Shown: one piece after another, positions 56,611-64,000 of the stretch | How the letters are laid out: each line of letters starts with the position of its first letter | Position numbering within the stretch: the first letter of the stretch is position 1 | Source: Balanoglossus misakiensis | Taxonomy: Eukaryota > Hemichordata | DNA: 64,000 nt | NCBI GenBank assembly: GCA_040954595.2 | Contig: CM082587.2 | Coordinates: 1,798,001 to 1,862,000 of the forward strand | Reading direction: 5' to 3' | Made by a program: the position numbers and the translations under genes | The notes under the pieces: model-generated | Database searches by the model: none | Told to the model about the DNA's origin: nothing | Seen by the model: only the letters and a program-made list of their open reading frames with translations

Positions 56611-59600
56611 AGGGTCAGATCAATGAACCCAAACCATGTTTGTGACACCATTTATACTGGAGTCTACACTTTTTTTCAGCTTTTGACATTTATGGTTGGG
56701 TAATGTGCAGTTTCAAAAGTAAAATAAGATGACTTTCCACATTGTGTTACAAGGAACATTCTCAAGTCTCAGTCTTGCTGCGAAGTGAGGGGATAAAAGA
56801 GTAGCCGTATTTTAAGCCCAGAGTTGGTTGATCAAAGGTAAATACAGCAAAGACCCAGCAATCCAGTTATTTTCATCAGCTGTGAGTGACGAATGCCATT
56901 CTGATCATATCTTGATCTTTGGAGATTGGCTTTGTCCCAGGGTTTGAAGTCTTTTAATAGGTTACCATGTGTATGTGTGAGCGGCATTGCAGATGAGGTC
57001 AGTCAGTCAGTCAGTCAGTTCAGCGTTCAAAGGTACCACGGAAAAAATTTGTGTTCGAAATGATTTCATTTATATGTACATTTGCAGTGCCATTCTTGCA
57101 CTGAAAATACTGCAAAAGCTAAGTTATGCAATTAGACTTTATATCAGTCACCGTGCAACAAATCAAACATGGTCGCAACAATCTCAGCATACACATCGTA
57201 TATAACAGTCTTTCCAATTGGTCACTGATGTTCCAGCGTGAAACAATAAGACTGTATCAACCAATCAGATGTTCACTGTCATAAGTCCACAGACAATCCT
57301 TGTAAAGTGCATCAAATGGCATGTTCGAATCAGCAGTTTTGCTCAGTTTTAAGAGAGGCAATTTTTGACACATCACAACAACCAAGAGTTATGGAGGACA
57401 TTAAACAGTTTATTGTTGCTGAAAATTTTAAGATGTTGATCGAACAGCTCGCCATGGTAACTGCACTGTCGTAAAAAAGTGATTAATTTCAGGTTTGTGC
57501 TGAACGACAATTATGGATGGACTGTTGAGGACACCTTGTCCTAATGTTAAACGCAGTGTAGCATTTCTGAGCTGTGTGTTACAGATTTTCTATGAACTAA
57601 AAGCTTGTGCAGTTTACCAAGGGCGGGCGTTGTCTTTGGTAATATCAGGTGAATGGCCCGGCAGTTCTGAACCCGGGTGAAATCCATCACAAGTGAAAAT
57701 CAATTTCCGGCTTCAAGAGAAAGAATGAGTTTACATCACAATTTTTTTTTCTTGGCTATCATCTAACTAGCGATTATTCCAAAAGTCTTCAAGACATGTA
57801 ATTCGGCTTTTCTGCAACATCAATCAATTAGTATTGATTTTTCAGTTAAAAATATGAATTTAGGATACCATCTGTTTGGATTCCCAGGAGGAAAAATGAC
57901 AGAAGTATTCCGATATTCTCACAAATTTCCCCCACCACCACCCGAGGCATTATTTTGTAAAACTGCAGTAACCTGGTACATCTGTGCATTTGAACACACA
58001 GCCAAGCCAAGACGCTATACACACTGCAGGTAGTTGCACTCTCAGTGAAATAATTCCTTGATTGCCTCGACACCGTAGTTCGGCAGTCTCTTAAGTGCTG
58101 ACCTTTGACATCGTGCAAAATGGAACTTTGCTAAACAGGGATAGGGTTACTCTCCCTAGAGGATGGAGGTCATTTGGGGTCACTGCACAGGGAATACTGT
58201 GTCATAATTAGACTCTGCTTCTACACCAACGAGTCTTGTTTGTCAGAACACACTTTTTCTTTCACAATTATTTTGCGGCAGTTTTCCATATGTATACCTT
58301 GTAAACCCTGAAATGGATTAGCTAATAATTGCTTTCACTGGTTATGATATATGCGTGTGTGTGTGTTTTAATATTTTAATGCCTACAGTACTGCTACATG
58401 CATACTTCATGACGCAGTATTATCATATTTCTCTCCATTTTGTATTTTAAGAACCTTTCGTGTATCACACAAAAAAGATGCTGGCTTGTTCAGGACCACG
58501 TTAACATTTATTAAATTTAAAAAATTATGCTGTGGGTAGTTTCATCTTTTAAAAAAACCTATAGCCAGTAAAAGGACAAACTGTGTCAATCTCATGAGGG
58601 AAAATAATTGATCAATTATTATGAATATTTCAGTATCATAGAAAAGCCAGCTTCCATCGGTAGAAGCTTTGATAGTGGAGTAAGATAAACAGGGGGCCAA
58701 GTGTCAGATCTCCAGAGATCCAGAGATATTATCCATGATTATCATTTCCCGCAGGACTCATGATGAAATTTTCTTAAGCCTCTAATGGGTGTATAATATA
58801 AAATTTATCATGCAAATCATTATCATCATCATTATCTGTGCTCCTTAAATTTGTTGGACTGGAGTTGTCATGTCTTCCTGGTTTAAGCGTGAAAGCCCTG
58901 ATGGGATCCTGATTTTGTATCAGAGTCACTTTTGAACAGGAAAGCAAGAACTCGCACAGAAAACGATTATTGCCATCGCTTGTGAAAAATGAATTGTCAG
59001 CAATACAAATAAAGAATGCTTGAAATATGTGATTTCAAGTGTTGATAACAGCGTTATGCATGAATTAGTCATCAGAACAAGTTAAATATTTTAGCTACAT
59101 CAGCGTTTGATATGCAAACAGACATGTGAGCGATAGTTGAAACATGATCAAAACACACATCAGAGTTTTTGTCAATATTCACCACCATATGTCTGTTTTC
59201 GGTGGAAAACATCCAGATCAGCTCTCGTCTACTAGCAGAGCAGCTGCTACAAGAATTGAGAGACAATTTGATCAAAGATGGCTGCCGTAGTCTGTTCTAT
59301 TGTTTTTCTGTGCTGCAGTGTGCAAACTGGTTTTGAGTTGATGGAGCAGATTGCAATTTATTTTTCAGGATGAAAAAAGGCACATGTTGAGCTGTTCACA
59401 ATTATGGTTATCTTGTGGGAACACACATAAATGCCAATGATGCTATTTATTAAATGTTGTAGAATTCCTCTTGCCCCGAGGCATGAACCGTGCCGTGCAT
59501 GATGGTATTCCTGTGAATGAATTACAGATGGATCATAAAAAGTTTCCAGATAACGCATTGGCTAGTTTTTCTTCAGAAATTCTGACTTTATTCCATACTG

Positions 59601-62600
59601 TTTCAAGACTACCGTGTTTTGTGTTGTGATCCGCATATTTACTTTCTTGTCTGTGTTTTGTTGCAATATCAATATCTACATTCGGTTTATTAACCCAATC
59701 ACAGCCCCATCTTTACCTTTCATCCGCGCATGATCAGAACCGTTTGTTGAATGCACAGCGGGCCATTAAAACAGGAAGCCACGCCATTAAAAAGACTTGG
59801 CACTTCCAAAACCCTTCCTGACCATCATTCACGAATATGATGTCATGTTAATAGCATTCAAAGTAGTTATTAGCCAAACTAATCACGCATCAGTCACTGC
59901 GAATAACTGTTTTTTTCTTGAAACTCTAATTTACAGTTAATCAACTTAACAAACATTGACAAGTGAATTGAAGTATGATTCAGAAAGTTTATTGGAGGGA
60001 GAAATTGCCTTCTGGGCACCGGACATGATGCAGATCATTCTCATAGGTGTGTCTTGTTTGTTTTGTGAAGTCTTTTGTCTAACGAGCCAATAAAAAAAAC
60101 ACATTTGGTATTAATTTACTGATATGAGATTGCGAATGGCTTCTTTTCCCAAGCTGGGACAAAAATATCACTGGACAAATATGGTTCATAGTTACATACG
60201 TGTATTGCTTGTCATGAGATGAAAAGTGATTCTCTTCTTAGGCAGCAACTTGTGGCTTGTCCAAGTCTTTGATTTCCCCGGCACAGCACCGAAAGATTTA
60301 CAACTTGATGTAAGAATTAAAGAGACTCAGTATTAATGGTGCCAAAGTACATTAGTTAAAGTCAGGCCTTTGTTTACCACAATGGAACTTTGTTCGCATG
60401 GAAATAATACTTCATGACATTTACAAGAAGAACATCAATCTTTGGTCAGTATATGAAAATCTCGTGGCAGGTATTCTAATAAGTTTTTTTCTGATTAAGG
60501 CTTTCCTGTATATTGGCTGTGTGTCCATATTTCATCCAAGCCATCAAATTGAATGTCAAGGTGAACATAGTGAAGTTGGCCGCAGAACAAGCAAACTTCC
60601 TGATCAGTTGAACATTTCTAATATTACAGTCATGCATATTGGCATCTAATGATCTATCTCCATCTTTCTAGGAAGTCGGGGAAAACTGTTAAGCAAATGT
60701 AAGACCATATAAATGTGGTTAGGTATGGTCGTATACATGTTGGTTTAATAGATTGCCTGATTGATGACATGTACTTAACAACAGTTAAAGTTTGCCATGT
60801 ATCAAGGTCATGTCCGGCTGAGATTGGGGTTATGGGAGCAATCTGTCAATTTGATCGTGAACATGAAAGCTGCAGATGATGTGAAAAGAATGGAGATGAA
60901 TTTATCTAATGGTTTTGTTGGAGTTACCATTATCACTATTTTCAATTTTAGACTCATCAAAATACCCAACCATCAATAAATCGTAATTAAGTCTGCCATC
61001 GTCATCGTCTATCAGGAATAGATACTACAGTTGTGTCCCAAACATACTGGGTATCTCTGTGTGGCTGTTACCATGGAGATTATGTACATTTTGCACACAG
61101 TTTTTGCTCTCTTTTTTCTAAATCTTTCCTCATGGAAAGGAAATCTTGCAGGCCACAATATCGTCTCTGCAATTGAAGCAGTTGATATGAGTGACAGGCC
61201 TTGTTACAAGACGCAGAAATGCCAAAACGTCGAGTTGATCATGTTAATTTGAGTGGCTCGGCCAAACCTTAATTTGCAACAATTTAAACCCGCAGCAATC
61301 AAGTACTCCTGATGACATCATTCTGAACTGATGATAGATCGCCTAAAGTCTGTTTCAAATGAACTGCATAAATGGGCATGGTACATGTTCCAGTTGTTTG
61401 TAGTGCAACTGTCTGTTTTAATTTGTGCGGCTTGTTCTGGGAACTGACGGATATTCCCGCTGATTTGCTGTCTTTCTCCGGTTGCAGTTACTCGCGTTGC
61501 AACTTTAACACCATTTTTTACGACAAACAGTAGAGGTGATTCATTAAAATAGCTGATTTTTTGCTTTTTAATTTACAGTACAGGATAGTACATGTGCTGG
61601 CGAGAGCTTAACAGAGTTTCACACTTCATGAATCTTTGGTATCAAAATAAATTGACTGTCATTTGATGGCGTCAAAGAAGTCATGTGTCATTACTGCTTT
61701 GTCGAATTGAATTTGACATTTACTGTTCCGACCAGGTATTGGAGAAGAATATAGCTGTGTTGACAAAGTTGAACATTGAGTATTTGGGGTACGCAAAGAA
61801 ATTTGTAGATTATGAACAAAACCACTTTCTGAACAAAATCAAAGCTGTACTATCGTACAGAATAGAAAACGTCTTTGTGTTTAAGAGTTGAAAGGCATGA
61901 AATAATGTGAAAACATTGAAATTTTCAATCTTGAGGATTATCTAAGTATAATAGCGGTAAGCACTAAGTCTGCACAAATACCGGCAGACATTTTTTGTTC
62001 CTCCAAATGAAAGGTCAAAGAGGTTATCGCGTAGTTATCCCTGTAGGTCGGCACATCTACTGCAATATGTCTCGGCTATTGTATAACACGTAATACGCGG
62101 CTCATTGAAGGAAGATTGTGGAAAATCGAACGTCACACGCACAAATGAGAATAACAAGGATAAATTGCTGTCTTTTGTCAGAAAGATTTTGTAGTGTGTG
62201 AGAAAGGGAGAGCAGGAAGAGATAACGTCTGGGAATGAGTCACGACTGCAGCTGTATTTAATGGCTACTTTTCTGAGGAGTCTCAGCTGAACATCTGAAA
62301 ATTCGGATGGTCAGTGTAATTAATCACCTTGGAATAAAGTGAAATTTTATTTAAATGGACTGAGAACATGGCTTTAACGTGGTCTGCATAGAATTCGTTG
62401 CCTACACACACCGTGGCAACCGTGGTTTGTGAGAACGGTCAAGTTGCTGGGTTACGTATATTTTACGCAAAAATATTTCAAAGCCTTTTTTGGTGAAAAC
62501 TGTTGTAATAATTTCATCTTTCATTGAAATTTCAAGTTTTGAATAAAGCTAGTGTCCGATTTTCTTGAAATCATATGTACATGCAGTTGGTGAACAGATG

Positions 62601-64000
62601 AGAAACAGATGAAACTGATCTCATGCATATGTATGTTATGCAAATGAACGAACATTGAATACGACTGGTGATATTAAACATCAACGCAACTCATCAGAAC
62701 GTACAGTCATCTCAAAAATTAGTCTCGCAGAGTGCAATATTCTCTGAATAAAGTGATGCCACCAAGTACATGTAGACTGAACCTAAGATGAAAATTGTGC
62801 CAGTCTGTGTATGTTCCATTTGAAATTCAAAATGCAGTAGACGTATTGGAAGGAAAAGGTTAATATTCTTGGTGCAACATTCCAATAAAACCCCTACAGA
62901 TTCAATCAATGGTACATATCTGGGTACAATTACATGCGGCTTTTTTCTTCAATTTTATCGTGTCCATACTAATGAGGCATAGAATTCTCTAAGTATGTCA
63001 GCAATTTTCAGGCGATGTGTTTATCAACCAGAACCACTGACCCAAACATCGCATGACAACTCTTGTTACTCCGCTGTCCTATTTGGAGAGAGAGAAAACG
63101 TTGTGCTTTCATTAAATCCATCAAGTTTTGTTTTCATCATCGAGATGTCTGTAGACCAAACCTTTTTCTAGAGAGAATTATTTTAGCCCGGGTTGGGTAC
63201 TGGTTAAATTTTGCCAATGTGAACAACACAACTGTCATTCAGAACATCACATGAGGTTGTGTGTAGAAACTGTTTCTTGTACAGGTCAGCAGGTATGCCA
63301 CACTGTAGCTTCTAACAATTCTCATTACGATATTGTAATATAGTCACATCGCTGATTAAACACATACTGAACACAGTTCATCGCTGCAGGGAATATCAGA
63401 GCCCGCTTCAAGAATGTGATACGCTTTGACTTGATCTACATTGTCCAGTTTAATTTTATTTTGCTGTTTAGGTTTCTGATCAGAATTGGCTTCCCTATTA
63501 ATGTTTACATATGTAGGTCAGGGCTCAGACTTCGTTCAGTCCAGCAGTGAATTGACAAGAGACAATTTGTCGATGTTTGTGATGAAACCAAGGAAGACAT
63601 GTACATTCACCATTGTCTGTTTTCATTTTTTCGAGTAAATCGTCCACTGACTGTGTTTTGTCGGTTTTCTCTGTCAAAGACGAACGAAAAATCAAAATGG
63701 AAAACTTCGATCACTTTTAATCAAAAGTTGGAAGAAACGTTGATGTAGTTCATATCATTTTTGCTGAATACTGTTGTGACCTAGATAGGAAAACAACTGT
63801 CGTATCTCAAGAAATAGTCGCCGTTTCACGTTAAGATATCTATAATAACATGTTCCATCAGGTGTTTATTGTGGTAGCTATCTTTCATTTTCCCTGTGTA
63901 TACCATGCATAGTGTTGCCATGGGTACGTCACTAAGACTTGTTTTCCATGGACTCACCAAACCACATCATGTCCACACACAAAAAGAAATGCCGCCTCAT
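56611..64000. other. Non-coding stretch to the window end, nothing recognised
   Basis: Open frames are all short (under 95 codons) and carry no family motif on either strand. There is a short TCAG tandem (about 57000-57018) and a GT tract near 58355. No further HS2ST1 exon, tRNA or transposase fragment was recognised. It is either intron of HS2ST1 or intergenic DNA. Confidence 0.7.

Noticed and set aside
57000-57018. GTCA/TCAG tandem as a possible minisatellite of note
   Set aside because: Only about four short copies; ordinary simple sequence.
61068-61090. TTACCATGGAGAT considered as the HS2ST1 FYHGH motif
   Set aside because: Reads CYHGDY with flanks unlike HS2ST1, so it is not the missing exon.
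1-64000. tRNA, rRNA and CRISPR signals
   Set aside because: No GGTTCGANTCC-type tRNA B-box in a cloverleaf context, no rRNA-like blocks and no regularly spaced direct repeats. The minisatellite at 652-821 has no unique spacers.

Overview
This is animal (metazoan) nuclear DNA. Coding exons are short, with GT-AG introns in frame-consistent phases, and there are long A+T-rich non-coding stretches. The gene content is typically animal: Drosha, a TRIM-NHL protein and a heparan sulfate 2-O-sulfotransferase. An intronless TRIM-NHL gene, mostly short Drosha introns and many copies of the palindrome TACATGTA suggest an invertebrate, perhaps a non-vertebrate deuterostome such as a lancelet, acorn worm or echinoderm. 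A mollusc or other lophotrochozoan cannot be excluded, and no species is claimed.

Layout. (1) 97-7517, minus strand: a complete Drosha gene, rebuilt here from 25 coding exons that close to one 1,304-residue reading frame. It has a Pro-rich then His/Arg/Ser-rich N-terminus, a central domain, RNase IIIa, RNase IIIb and a dsRNA-binding domain. (2) 7928-10927, minus strand: an intronless 999-codon RING / B-box / coiled-coil / filamin / NHL protein with an unusual Thr/Ser-rich spacer. Its 3' end lies about 0.4 kb upstream of the Drosha start codon. (3) 10928-11855: a short divergent intergenic region, probably the shared promoter area for the TRIM gene (minus) and the next gene (plus). (4) 11856-11985 and 37449-37699, plus strand: the first two coding exons of heparan sulfate 2-O-sulfotransferase (HS2ST1), separated by a 25.5-kb intron. 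The remaining exons, which would carry the catalytic histidines and the 3' PAPS-binding region, were not found in the window. (5) 54418-56449, plus strand: a complete three-exon gene for a secreted or surface-anchored sphingomyelinase-like endonuclease/exonuclease/phosphatase-fold protein. If HS2ST1 continues beyond the window, this gene is nested inside one of its introns. (6) 56450-64000: no recognisable coding sequence.

Non-coding DNA makes up most of the window and carries a clear small terminal-inverted-repeat element (30361-30542), other hairpin-forming elements (two of them related copies about 40 kb apart), a degenerate minisatellite touching a Drosha exon, G-runs and simple repeats. 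The genes do not form an obvious pathway. Drosha acts in nuclear microRNA processing, TRIM-NHL proteins are often post-transcriptional regulators or ubiquitin ligases, HS2ST1 is a Golgi enzyme and the SMase-like protein is a secretory-route enzyme. All exon boundaries come from reading splice signals and comparing with remembered family motifs; no alignment or search was run.
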